The notes: a model not told the origin generated them from the sequence alone. Counted from the stretch's first letter, positions 40,555 to 50,506 are shown. The stretch is DNA of 64,000 nt from Gracilaria gracilis (GCA_030374805.1 JARGSG010000085.1:124001-188000), one strand, 5' to 3'. A program made the numbers and translations.

Positions 40555-43527
40555 CTACTCATCGTCGTCATCCATTATCATCTGTCGTTCCTCGTAATCC
40601 TCATCTGTATTCTCAGCAGGGCCACCTGACATCTCTTCATCTTCCTCTTCGTACTCGTCCTGTCCATCTTCTCTATCTTCTATTTCACTCTCTTCCCCCA
40701 AACCTTCATCATCGTCCAGCTGGTCGTTTGGGTCTTCTCGTAGCCAAAAGTCCTCATCTACGAACTTTGGCCGAGACGCTGGCTCCCTGTGCACCGCGTC
40801 AGGGAGCTTGTATCCTTCAGGTACAAAATACATGTGATACCTCAGGCAATTCTCTTTCACCAACGCATCCATGTACCCGGCTCTCGCATGAAACATATCC
40901 CTTCTCCCAATAAACACAGAGTAAGGCGGAACCCTGAACTTTTTCACAACCATTGTACGTGATAACCTCCTCAAACTCTTGTCATCCGTCACATACATAT
41001 TTTGAGACCTCTCACAAACCCATATCATAAATGAACTCTCTCCAGAAGCCATTAAGAAGAACCCCGGAATATCTCCCTTATCCTTCTCCACATTCGTCAA
41101 CCCTCGAAAATCAGTGTGCAAAACTTGCCTTGGGCATCCCTCCCCCGTACACAACACACACCCTCCGGTCTGCGGCGCATACATCCTTTTTTTAGCCTTG
41201 CTGTTACAAAGGCGAAGAGCCGATGCAATTTGCTCAAACCTCGCATCCAACAACGCCCGCGTTCTCACCATCATCACATTCTTTTCATCAGATTCCATGC
41301 AATCCACAATCCCCTTCTTCGTCGTAATATATTGTCCAATTCCCTGCATCCTGTCCCCAGCATGCTTTCCTTCCCCCGCGTTGATGATGGGATTCCATTT
41401 CGTTCGGTTCTCTTCAAACTTCAAGTCTGGCTGCTTCTTGAAGTCCTTCTCAAAAACCTCTAGCAACCCTTCTGTCACATCTTCATCCACCACCACGCCC
41501 CTCTTCTTCGCCTCCTTTGACATACCTCCATCAGTTCCGAAGTATTCCAAAATACAGAAACCCCTTTCCATCAATTCCATTCTCTTCGTCGCAAAGTACT
41601 CTCGAGCGGGGTCATCCTTCTCCATCGCCGCCATCCAAAGAGCTTCTATCTCCTCTCTCGGCTTTCCCTTCAACGGAAGGTTCACCCCAAGAACTGGTTC
41701 TTTCGTGCTATCCAGCTCCTTGTACACATTCCGGGTGGCATGCCAGCACACCGCGCGATGGACCGCTCTCAAATCCGCCACCCCCAAACATCCCACCCTG
41801 TGCTCCTTTTGGAAATGAATCATCTCCATCCACGGGTGCTCATGTTTAACTGCATTCTTCCCTCCCGGCCACTCACTCGGTAGCGCATTCACCAGACTCG
41901 TCCATGACATATCCGAATCACCAGCCCACTCACCTGCCTTATTCATCCCTTTCGGTGGTTTCTCGGGATTCTTATCTTCAAATCCACGCATCGTTTTTTC
42001 CTCCACCCCTTCCTCCTCGTCGTGAACGAACCTAATATCGTTCTCACTGCCACCACTTTGATCCTCGCTCGACCACACCACATTTATTTTCTGTTCTTTG
42101 AAGAACTTCTTCAATGCCGGCTTCGTCATATTCCTGAATAAAGTAACAACCTCCATTGGTATATCTCCAGAAGGGGTCTTCACTGTGCCCTTCTTCATCC
42201 TCTTCGGAGCAGGTTGGATTTCTACCTCATCCTCATCGTCAGTGAGATCAATTAACCTCCTCTTCTTCTTCTTCTTGCTCCGAGCCTTGCTACCCCAATC
42301 CTCTTTCAGCCGGCCCGGAGCAATTTTTTTCCGTGTGCTCCGCCTCAACCCCGATGGCTCTGCTTCAGGGTCGTCCCCTTGCATGGAAGCTTCCAACAAC
42401 ATGAGAGCATCTTCTGCCTCATTAGGTGCTGCGGTTGACGTACCATCACCTACACCCACGACTTCAACCACCTCCTCCTCCACCTCCTTCACCTCCTCTG
42501 ACGTTTGAAGCGATACTTTGAAAAAATTTTGAAGCTTTTTAGCCGCGGTATTCACCCTTCTACACGCCATCCCCTCCCATAAACGCCGCGCACCGCTAAG
42601 TTCCATTTTTGCTGTCCGCATACCCAGGTATTCCATCACAGACACATGTTTTCCTCCTAAGTTGAATATTGTCCGCAATACTTCTTCAACACTAACCTTC
42701 TTCTTTTTCCCAGTGACATTACATAGGTTGTACATACCTATGGCACATTGAAAGAACTGCTTCTTCATGTCTTCAAAACGACCGGTTATCGTAGAAGAAG
42801 ACAACCTCAGTTCCACATGCCATTGCAAGCAACGTACGACAAATCGAAACTTCCCATCGGTGAGACCCATCAGGAGGTCACTAGAGACATGCGTCAACTT
42901 CAGGGCTGGACCCTCCTCACAAACCTTCTCAAAGAACTCCAAAAGCCCCTCACATTCCACAAACTTCAGAGCCAATGTCGCGTAACGAGTCAAGTGACGC
43001 ACGCTGTAGTCTCCAATAGCCTCAATTATCTTCAAAGCACCAGCTAACTGCTTCGAAGTAATGCTCTTCACATCCACATGTGACTCTTTCACGACGTTCT
43101 GCACAAAAGATACCGTGCTATGAATTTTGTCTGCAAACGAGATCTTCAGCACATTCGAACTCATCTCGTTCAGAAGATTGCCGAGTCCCAGTACCTCGTT
43201 CATTGTGATGGCCTTCCCATCCTTTCTTCCCCACAGCATAACATCCAAAAAACGGCCTATATCCACCCACTTCCCCCCTTCCCCATGCAAGTCTCGTAGT
43301 ACAAGAATTCTGTGATATCCGTCTATGAGGGTTACGGGCACAACAATTCTCCCATCGACAACTATTTCATTCACAGCATACTCCCCTAGAGATGCCACAT
43401 CAATCGAACCTGCGGACGGAAGCCACCCAAAGTTGCGACATTTCATCATCGTCGCCTCCTTGTGTCCCAGATTCACACTTCGAACTGTCTTCTTCGGGAT
43501 TTCAATCATCTCGATATCCATCGTCAA
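40555..43527 (-). CDS. ParB-like and 2OG-Fe(II)-oxygenase-like multidomain protein
   Basis: A 990-residue uninterrupted frame. Residues about 5-150 resemble the ParB/sulfiredoxin N-terminal fold: GWLPSAGSIDVASL then VVPVTLIDGYHRILVLRDL, where DGYHR takes the place of the GxxR nucleotide-contact box. A helical middle follows, then a Lys/Glu/Pro-rich linker (about 345-480) with acidic and basic runs. Near residue 800, RQVLHTDFRGL provides HxD; near 879, MFHARAGY gives a distal His; near 896, RYHMYFVPEG gives the basic residue. Together these fit a double-stranded beta-helix 2-oxoglutarate/Fe(II) oxygenase. The last 60 residues are acidic. Coding-like sequence extends further upstream on the same strand to about 44330, so the ATG at 43527 may be internal to a larger spliced gene. 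A role in modifying DNA or chromatin is inference. Confidence 0.55.
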   Translation of the reverse strand: MTMDIEMIEIPKKTVRSVNLGHKEATMMKCRNFGWLPSAGSIDVASLGEYAVNEIVVDGRIVVPVTLIDGYHRILVLRDLHGEGGKWVDIGRFLDVMLWGRKDGKAITMNEVLGLGNLLNEMSSNVLKISFADKIHSTVSFVQNVVKESHVDVKSITSKQLAGALKIIEAIGDYSVRHLTRYATLALKFVECEGLLEFFEKVCEEGPALKLTHVSSDLLMGLTDGKFRFVVRCLQWHVELRLSSSTITGRFEDMKKQFFQCAIGMYNLCNVTGKKKKVSVEEVLRTIFNLGGKHVSVMEYLGMRTAKMELSGARRLWEGMACRRVNTAAKKLQNFFKVSLQTSEEVKEVEEEVVEVVGVGDGTSTAAPNEAEDALMLLEASMQGDDPEAEPSGLRRSTRKKIAPGRLKEDWGSKARSKKKKKRRLIDLTDDEDEVEIQPAPKRMKKGTVKTPSGDIPMEVVTLFRNMTKPALKKFFKEQKINVVWSSEDQSGGSENDIRFVHDEEEGVEEKTMRGFEDKNPEKPPKGMNKAGEWAGDSDMSWTSLVNALPSEWPGGKNAVKHEHPWMEMIHFQKEHRVGCLGVADLRAVHRAVCWHATRNVYKELDSTKEPVLGVNLPLKGKPREEIEALWMAAMEKDDPAREYFATKRMELMERGFCILEYFGTDGGMSKEAKKRGVVVDEDVTEGLLEVFEKDFKKQPDLKFEENRTKWNPIINAGEGKHAGDRMQGIGQYITTKKGIVDCMESDEKNVMMVRTRALLDARFEQIASALRLCNSKAKKRMYAPQTGGCVLCTGEGCPRQVLHTDFRGLTNVEKDKGDIPGFFLMASGESSFMIWVCERSQNMYVTDDKSLRRLSRTMVVKKFRVPPYSVFIGRRDMFHARAGYMDALVKENCLRYHMYFVPEGYKLPDAVHREPASRPKFVDEDFWLREDPNDQLDDDEGLGEESEIEDREDGQDEYEEEDEEMSGGPAENTDEDYEERQMIMDDDDE

Positions 43528-44345
43528 CCTGCGTTGAACGTAGTCGGCGACGAAAATCTTCTTGAGAGACAGAGTGTTGTCTACCTCCTCCGACGGAACA
43601 CTGTCTCCTTCAGCGCAGCCTTACTCGTCTGAAAGACCTCCACAATATCGTCGTCGGAGTCCTCTATGATGGTAACGCTCGCTCCCACGGGCTTTTTTAC
43701 CCCTTTAGAAGACTTTCCTCGAGTTTGGAAGCTCCCTCAGCAGGTTTCTCGACCTCCAGAGCAACGACTTTCTCAGGCTGAGATGTAGAAGACTTGCCAG
43801 CCCCGGACCCTGGAGTAAGACTTTGCGGAATCTCGATTCGGTCCATCATCGACGTATCCTACACATACAACCCAGCTGAAAACAACTTGCTCAGCGTACT
43901 TGGTGGGTCTTCATTACCTTGAAAACGGTAAGGGTACTTCGCGCTTCCATGAATTGTAATAATCTTCGTCCTTCAGATCACAACCAAATCTTGTCCTTCT
44001 AGGGCTGTCGCGCTTAAAAGATGCCCATGGAGCGAACGGCAAAGAGCCTTCCCTGCACCACCGGCGGACCCCACACCTCTCACCTCCGCGGTTCCCACTT
44101 TCACCCTGTTCTTTTCTTTCCCAATCGTCAGAAAGAAATGCACCGCATCGCCGCCTTTCACTACCGGCGTAGCAGCGGGCGAAACCTTCTTCGCCATTGC
44201 TCGGCCTGGTGGAATACGCGGCGTAGTGCTTTTTGCCCTCCTTCTTCCTCGTGTTATGGGCGGCATTTATAACACCCCTGCACTTGGGTCCGCTCGTCTT
44301 GAATCCGGCCCCCTTTTATGCTTGCGAGGCGGCATCGCGGTTACA
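43528..44345 (-). pseudogene. Upstream coding remnants of the ParB-like gene
   Basis: Several minus-strand stretches read as protein in changing phases: MPPITRGRRRAKSTTPRIPP and HFFLTIGKEKNRVKVGTAEV (frame 44266-43973), KYPYRFQGNEDPPSTLSKLF, EKVVALEVEKPAEGASKLEE, and GASVTIIEDSDDDIVEVFQT close to the long frame. A GTATGT donor-like site occurs near 43865, so introns are possible, but stops are present too. The N-terminal part recurs at 44561-44935 through the 600-bp duplication. Confidence 0.4.
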
Positions 44346-44641
44346 CGCGGTTGATAGAATGCAAAAGGTTGTTTACGACGGCCGAGAACGCTTGCGAGAT
44401 CGGTTAGCTAGTTGTAACTTTCACTCCCGTTCCTTTCCGTCTACTTCATCACGGACACGCGTCCGCTCAGTATTAGTTTAAACTATAAACTGTGCCTATT
44501 TAAAAATTTTATTGCGTACTCGTAGGACGTTTACAAATCTACATGAAGCTACTAACGCTACTAATATCTGTAGTACACTTGTACAACAATGTTTGAGTAA
44601 TAAAGAAATAAATAAAATTTGTGGCGCACTAATTTCACTTT

Positions 44642-44717
44642 GGGACAGCGGACCGGGGTGTCGTGGCGCTTCATCGGTGCACCGATGAAGCGCCACGACA
44701 CCCCGGTCCGCTGTCCC
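44642..44717. repeat. 76-bp palindrome, copy 1
   Basis: Perfect inverted repeat without spacer: GGGACAGCGGACCGGGGTGT on the left, its complement on the right, axis in GGTGCACC. Confidence 0.95.
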
Positions 44718-45241
44718 CGGCGCCTTGGCGGTGCCAAATGCACCGCCTCGCCGCCTTTCACTACCGGCGTAGCAGCGGACGAAACCTTCTTCGTCATTGA
44801 TCGCGCTCGTGGCATACGCGGCGTAGTGCCTTTTGCCCTCCCTCTCCCTCGCGTTAGGGGCGGAATTTCTAACACCCCTGCACTTGGGGTCGCTCGTCTT
44901 GAATCCGGTGCCCTTTTATGCTTGCGAGGCGGCATCGCGGTTACACGCGGTTGATAGAATGCAAAAGGTTGTTTACGACGGCCGAGAACGCTTGCGAAAT
45001 CGGTTAGCTAGTTGTAACTTTCACTCCTGTTCCTGTCCGTCTACTTCATCACGGATGCGCGTCCGCTCAGTATTAGTTTAAACTATAAACTGTGCCTAAT
45101 TAAAAAATTTATAGTGTACTCGCGGAACGTGTACAAATCTTAATGAAGATACTAACGCTACTAACATCTATAGTACACTTGTATAACAATGTTTGAGCAA
45201 TAAAGAAATAAATAAAATTTGTGGCGCACTAATTTCATACT

Positions 45242-45317
45242 GGAACAGCGGACCGGGGTGTCGTGGCGCTTCATCGGTGCACCGATGAAGCGCCACGACA
45301 CCCCGGTCCACTGTCCC
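45242..45317. repeat. 76-bp palindrome, copy 2
   Basis: Same sequence with GGAACAGC at the left end and two or three mismatches between the outer arms. Confidence 0.95.
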
Positions 45318-45457
45318 TGGCGCCTTGGTGGTGCCACGTAAGCCAGCACTCCAGTTTCATCACACACAGCACGTTGAAAGCGGGCAAATTTCACCGCCTA
45401 CGGCACGTTCGCGGTGCCACGTGTTCCACCTCCCAGCTTCATCACTCATGGCGCGTT

Positions 45458-45533
45458 GGGACAGCGGACCGGGGTGTCGTGGCGCTTCATCGGTGCACCG
45501 ATGAAGCGCCACGACACCCCGGTCCGCTGTCCC
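45458..45533. repeat. 76-bp palindrome, copy 3
   Basis: Perfect copy, flanked by GGCGCGTT on the left and AAAAATTATTTTG on the right. Confidence 0.95.
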
Positions 45534-46159
45534 AAAAATTATTTTGAGTTTTTTTCAAACGAGGGTCTGGACAAAGATGATATTTCAATTTTTCAACATT
45601 TCATCCGAGCCACCCCAACCACACGTGTGCTGCTTTATAAAATCCGTGCCCACTCCCCCTCGCAACACCTTCCACGCCCTACCTTCCTGGTCACACCTTC
45701 TACCGGGATATATTCATCTTCTTCCCCAACCGAGAGTATGTCTCGGTTGCGGGAATAGAACGATGTACCTCCGTAGAAGGTGGCACACCCTCACGCTTTG
45801 TTGCTCGGAATAGGACATCCGTTATATGGGATTAAGTTAGTACATCTTCTATCTTAATGGAATGTAACCGGTGTCCTATTCCTATGCTGCTTGCGGAGGT
45901 TTTCACACAACTTCTCGCTTTGTTGCTAGGAATAGGACATCCGTTAGATGAGATGAAGTTAGTACATCTTCCATCTTTATTTTGTATAGTGAATGCCCCA
46001 TTTCTATGGTGCTTGCACTTTGAAGCTAGGATTAGGACATCCGTTAAGAATAGGGTAGCCATAGTAAGAGGTATTGCAAAGAGTGAGAGCAGAAAATCGC
46101 GGAGTCGGGATCCATGTTCGTTTCACCCTGGGACAGCCAATCGGCACTCACGGCGCGTT

Positions 46160-46235
46160 GGGACAGCGAACCGGAGTGTCGTGGCGCTTCATCGGTGCAC
46201 CGATGAAGCGCCACGACACCCCGGTCCGCTGTATC
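46160..46235. repeat. 76-bp palindrome, copy 4
   Basis: Near-perfect; the right end reads CTGTATC. Lies 217 bp before copy 5, as copy 2 lies 216 bp before copy 3. Confidence 0.9.
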
Positions 46236-46376
46236 AGAGACGTTGGCGGTGCCACGTATGCCAGCACCCCAGTTTCATCACACACGGCTCGTTGACAGCG
46301 GGCAAATTTCACCGCTTATGGCTCGTTGGCGGTGCCACGTGTGCCACGGCCCCAGCTTCATCACTCACGGCGCGTT

Positions 46377-46452
46377 GAGACAGCGGACCGGGGTGTCGTG
46401 GCGCTTCATCGGTGCACTGATGAAGCGCCACGACACCCCGGTCCACTGTCCC
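46377..46452. repeat. 76-bp palindrome, copy 5
   Basis: Near-perfect (GAGACAGC at the left end, GTGCACTG at the axis), followed by AAAATTATTTTG as copy 3 is. Confidence 0.9.
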
Positions 46453-47373
46453 AAAATTATTTTGTGTTTTTTTGAAACGAGCGCCTGGACAAAGATGATA
46501 TTTCATTTTTTCAACATTTCGCTTTCCAGCCACACATGTGGTGCCGTATAACAACCGTCCCCACTCTCCGTTCCAACACTTTGCACGCCCTACCTTCTTC
46601 CTGGTCACACCTTCTACCGAGATATATTCATCTTCTTCCACAACCGAAAGTATGTGTCTCGGTTGCGGAAATAGAACGATATATCTCCGTAGAAGGTGGC
46701 ACACCCTCACGCTCTGTAGCTACGAATAGGACATCCCCTATATGATATAAAATTAGTACACCTTCTATTTTTATATCATAGAGGATGTGTCCTATTCCTA
46801 TGCTGCTTGCGGAGGTTTTCGCACACCATCACGCTTCGTAGCTAGGAAGAGGACATCCTCTAGATGAGATAAGGTTAGTAAATCTTCTATCTTAATTTTG
46901 TGGAGAGGATGTCCTATTTCTATGCTGGTTGCGGAGGTTTTCGCACACCCTAACGCTTCGTAGCTAGGTATACGACATGCATTGGATGTGATGAAGTTAT
47001 TACATCTCCTACCGTTATCTTGTACAGAAAATGTCCCATTCCTAAGCTGCTTGCGGATGTCTTCGTATTTTGTCACAACCGTGTGTTTAAGAATAGGGTA
47101 ACCATAGTAAGTAGCATTGCAAAGGTGGCACACCCTCACGCTTCATAGCTAAGTTTAGGATATCATTTTTCTCACATAGGTATAGTGCATCTTCTATTTC
47201 TATGTCCTAATACTCTGCTGCTTGAGGAGGTTTTTGTATTTGTTCCAACCATTTGGCTAAGAATGTAAATAAAATGCAAAGATATATGCCAAGTTAAAAG
47301 AAACGGCTTATAGAGCTGCGCGTTGGCGGTGCCACGTGTACCTCTACCACAGCTTCATCACTCACGGCGCGTT

Positions 47374-47449
47374 GGGACAGCGGACCAGGGTGTCGTGCCG
47401 CTTCATCGGTGCACCGATGAAGCGCCACAACACCCCGGTCCGCTGTCCC
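47374..47449. repeat. 76-bp palindrome, copy 6
   Basis: Near-perfect, preceded by the same TCATCACTCACGGCGCGTT flank as copies 3 and 5. Confidence 0.9.
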
Positions 47450-47490
47450 AGGCTGTCGTTGAAAAATATGGAAAATAATTTTTTTTTGGT

Positions 47491-47566
47491 AGGACAGCGG
47501 TCCGGGGGGTCTTGGCACTTCATCAGTGCACTGATGAAGCGCCACGCCACCCCGATCCGCTGTGCT
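47491..47566. repeat. 76-bp palindrome, copy 7 (most diverged)
   Basis: About a dozen differences from copy 1, yet the two arms still pair along most of their length; axis AGTGCACT. Confidence 0.85.
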
Positions 47567-47594
47567 AACGGCCGTTCTTTATAACTTCGCGTAT

Positions 47595-48887
47595 ATGTTT
47601 GCAAGCTCCGATATGAAGGTTGGAAAACTGTATGGCTCCGGAGATGAGCTTGTCACAGTATGCCTCGCAATCCGCGATCATTACGCGTCGACAATGCGAG
47701 ATGAAGACCGGCCAAGGAAGGTGGGACACAGCGAGTTCGTTGATTACGTTATCAAGAATCGCAACGTCCTACCGCTGGCCAAGAATTACTTCTATATTCT
47801 TGTGGGTCCAGGACATCCGACGTTTACTGACAGTGAACTACGGGTCGTATCTCTGAAGGGGTCTTATCGTCAGCTATACCTCTCAACGAGGTTATTAAAC
47901 ATCTTAGAAGTTGATAGGGACTGGCGTGTAAGGGACTTCTGGAATGCTTATACAGAGGTGAACTTTAAAGGAATACCGAAGAATGTGACTTTGACCGAGT
48001 TTTTCAAGTCAATGACTATACCTCCAAAGCGAGTGGGACGGGTGGTGCCCCCCTTCGCCACAACCGTTGCCACACATTTCCAAAGGATTCTCTTTCTCTC
48101 GCTCATTCAGAAAGTTTCCATGGAAAAAAGAGTTGTAGGCCAGAAGAGGAAAAGAGGAGACAAGGGATATCCCACACCTTTTGTGAATGTCCAAATATCC
48201 AACAAACTCTAAGCTCAGCGTGTTGTCTTTGGTGTGCAGCTCATAACGAAGGCATGGGATTGTTTCTCTCAATTCCTGGGATTCCATACCGTGGAGGTCA
48301 TGGTTCTTCCATTCATCCGAGTCATGTACGACGAAATGCAGTTTCAAGCGATTGAGACGAGGGCAGAGGGGTTCTTTAACCGGGATAATGACCATCGCTT
48401 GCTACCGAGCAAAGGTGAAACTGTTATTGAAACAGAGGTCATCGCGTGGGAATGGAATGTACCGCAAGACATCGATGCTGCCCTCCGAATGCTTGCAAAA
48501 AAGTTCATTTTGGACCTCAACAAGATTATTTTGAATGAGCAGTTCTTCTCAATTTCCCAACCAGGACGATGGACAGTTCTAAAGACGTTTACCAGAGACC
48601 CATCACGGGCGTTTGCTCAGAGATTCGATAGTTTCTCGAATTCGCTTGTGTCCTCCGTCATGGAGGCCATAAGCCCGTTGAAACTGAAAGAATCAGTGAA
48701 CGTCCCTGATATGGGGGTAGCGCCGATATCCAAACCAGAAACTGCCATACAAATTGAAGATGATGTGGAGGAGGTGGAGGAAATTGGGAAACCAACGGAG
48801 CCGAAGGAGGGGAGAGGCGAAGAAGGAGATGGTGATACGAACATAGTGGCCGACATTGGGAAAGGAAGTACTGGTGACGAAGCGTAA
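47595..48887 (+). CDS. N-terminal part of the methyltransferase-SET locus, unknown domain
   Basis: One phase runs from 47562 to 48887 with a single TAA at 48210-48212. I take the start at 47595 (MFASSDMKVGK) as likelier, since 47562 lies next to palindrome 7. The first part has WRVRDFWNAYTEVNFKGIPK; the second VIETEVIAWEWNVPQDIDAA and a Glu-rich tail (VEEVEEIGKPTEPKEG). A 36-bp GT-AG segment at 48183-48218 covers the stop and would keep phase, so it may be a tiny intron. No family is recognised. Position directly before the methyltransferase frames suggests it is the N-terminal region of the same protein. Confidence 0.4.
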
Positions 48888-48910
48888 TACCCCCACCATC
48901 CATTGCGTCG

Positions 48911-49874
48911 TTGGATGACAAAATGGTATTCCGTAGTTGTGAGGAGGAGATGGAGAACTACTTTCGCTTGTACCATTGCGGGTTTGAGGATATGGTAGAG
49001 ATGGACGAGACGTTGCGCAGAGATGGTGTGTCTCCGTTAGGAAAAGTTCAACTGGTTCTCATGGACCCTCCGTACAACATCCGAAGGAACAAGAACCTAA
49101 ACAACAGCTGGTACGATGTACTCAGCCTCAGGACATGAAGGAGGCTGCAAAGCTTCTATCAAGACTGCTACTTCCTGGGGGCCATTTCGTGATCTTTAGT
49201 GCTTTCGAGCAGGTTCAGCAATGGAGAGATGTACTTTCTGCCATCTGGCAAAAGACGAAAACGGAGTACCAAGGCGTTCATTTGTTGTGGACCAGGTCCC
49301 AATGCACTTTGTACGGTCGCAAGGCAACCCGATGCGTAACCCTGGACGTAGGTCGTGCTCCCTTTCCCCTGCAATGGAGTATGCTGTACATGGAGTTCGA
49401 AATGGTCTCAGCTACGCGCAGCAGCATGTGATGGTGAACTATGAAAACTTCAATTTCGTGCAGTGAAGGTACCCGGGGTACCACAGTGTCATTGACCAGG
49501 TACCCCCCATGTCTAATGGAGAGACTCTTCAGTGGAAGAGAAAGAAGGAACGTGGGGGCCACGTTTTACAAAAGGTGAGGTCCGAACAGAAACCTAGGGC
49601 ATTGTTGAAGGAGCTAATCAGTCGGTTTTCCCAGGCTGGGGATATTGTGGTCGACTTGTTTGCGGGGACATTTTTGACAGCAATAGCATGCATGGAGTTA
49701 CAACAGCATCGTAGGTTCATCGGGTGTGAGCCTGACCCTGACTGCTTTGCTCATGCTAGGCACGCCGCAATTATTCAATTCTCATTGTGCGTGCTGGAAA
49801 ATGAGACGGATATCCAGGTAACGCAGGAAGTTTGGAATGCTATGATTAGGGTGTTGAACTTATTTCCGAAGTGA
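48911..49874 (+). pseudogene. Beta-class DNA amino-methyltransferase, decayed
   Basis: KVQLVLMDPPYNIRRNKN (about 49048-49101) is motif IV of N6-adenine/N4-cytosine DNA methyltransferases (DPPY, typical of adenine enzymes). LLPGGHFVIFSAFEQV follows as the next strand. GDIVVDLFAGTFLTAIAC then RRFIGCEPDPDCF (about 49639-49750) is motif I, the S-adenosylmethionine site. Motif IV before motif I is the beta-class order (as in RsrI or PvuII types). The protein is spread over three phases, so this copy is broken or has several short introns. Bacterial-type enzymes of this class are rare in eukaryotes and usually came by horizontal transfer (bdelloid N4CMT is one example). Confidence 0.6.
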
Positions 49875-50506
49875 AATGTCCGCCCATCGAGATCATGGAA
49901 GGCTCCATCCAGCTACCCCTAGCATCAAAAGTTTCCTACGTATATTATGGACTTTTTTTCATGCGTCAATGTGGCGGGATGAGAGCTTGGTCACGACTGG
50001 TAGGCGTAAGGCCCTTCACGAATGGCCGAAAACTTTGCAAGGAAAGATGGGGCTTCTGGATTGGAATGCAATGTTGGCACTGGAAGCGATGATGTGCGGT
50101 TGTCGTATCGGGAAGTAGACGCTTCGCCACCCTGGCGCCGGAGTGGGGGTATTCACTACACGCCGATTCATGGAAAATGAAGAGATATGTTACTTCTATG
50201 GAACACTGGTGTACCATGACCTAACGAAGAGAAAATAGGTACATAAGAAATATGGTGAAGGTTTATTGGGAGCCACTTCCGAACGCTTTCGGAAGTATGC
50301 GATGGAATTTAACGTCCCGGGCGATATATTTCATAACCTCCCAGAAAGAAGACAAGGAGTAAGTTTAATACCTGTATGGATTGTCCCCGCTCCTTTTTCA
50401 TTGGGTGGAACGATTAACGATCCCAAATATATGGAAGGCGATAAGCACATTGATGCAGTTGCGGATGGTATGACGAAACGAAGGACTGCAAATGGGCGGG
50501 TCATTT
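49875..50506 (+). pseudogene. SET-like domain remnant after the methyltransferase
   Basis: The stretch 50121-50506 reads GAGVGVFTTRRFMENEEICY, FYGTLVYHDL, RFRKYAMEFNVPGD and FSLGGTINDPKYMEG, in one phase with interruptions. This resembles a SET domain: the G.GVF...I..GE...Y.G.L opening and an N-[DH] motif at the place of the cofactor pocket. The region 49875-50120 links it to the methyltransferase in changing phases. SET fused to a DNA methyltransferase would be unusual. The call is from motif spacing only. Confidence 0.4.

Larger units (their letters stand above)
44136..45317. repeat. 600-bp tandem duplication
   Basis: 44136-44717 and 44736-45317 are about 93% alike with a constant offset of 600 bp. 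Each copy holds the 5' part of the gene beginning MPPRKHKR (minus strand), an upstream AT-rich segment ending GTGGCGCACTAATTTCA and one 76-bp palindrome at its right end. The second copy retains a cleaner N-terminal frame (44935-44561, SRRATPSAGVLEIPPLTRGR). Confidence 0.85.
45242..47140. repeat. Segmental duplication of about 0.9 kb within the palindrome array
   Basis: 45242-46062 recurs at 46160-47140. Both halves carry two palindromes 216-217 bp apart with a spacer containing GCGGGCAAATTTCACCGC, then the AAATTATTTTG segment, then TGGTCACACCTTCTACCG, CATCTTCTTCC and the tandem repeats. The second half holds more tandem units. Confidence 0.75.
45780..47260. repeat. About 122-bp tandem repeats (interrupted)
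   Basis: At least six imperfect units, each with GCACACCCTCACGCTT, a TAGCTAGGAATAGGACATCC block, TTAGTACATCTTCTATCTT, then the inverse GGATGTCCTATTCC and TATGCTGCTTGCGGAGGTTTT. The AGGACATCC/GGATGTCCT pair makes each unit fold back on itself. Two blocks are separated by palindromes 4 and 5. No gene. Confidence 0.75.

Noticed and set aside
41114-41849. Plus-strand frames opposite the 990-residue gene
   Set aside because: Antisense shadows of a well-formed minus-strand protein.
44642-47566. CRISPR array
   Set aside because: The repeats are long perfect palindromes with irregular spacing in a eukaryotic genome and no cas genes.
45161-47604. Many short frames sharing the peptide RFIGAPMKRHDTPVRC on both strands
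   Set aside because: This is the translation of the 76-bp palindrome, which reads the same on both strands; not a gene family.
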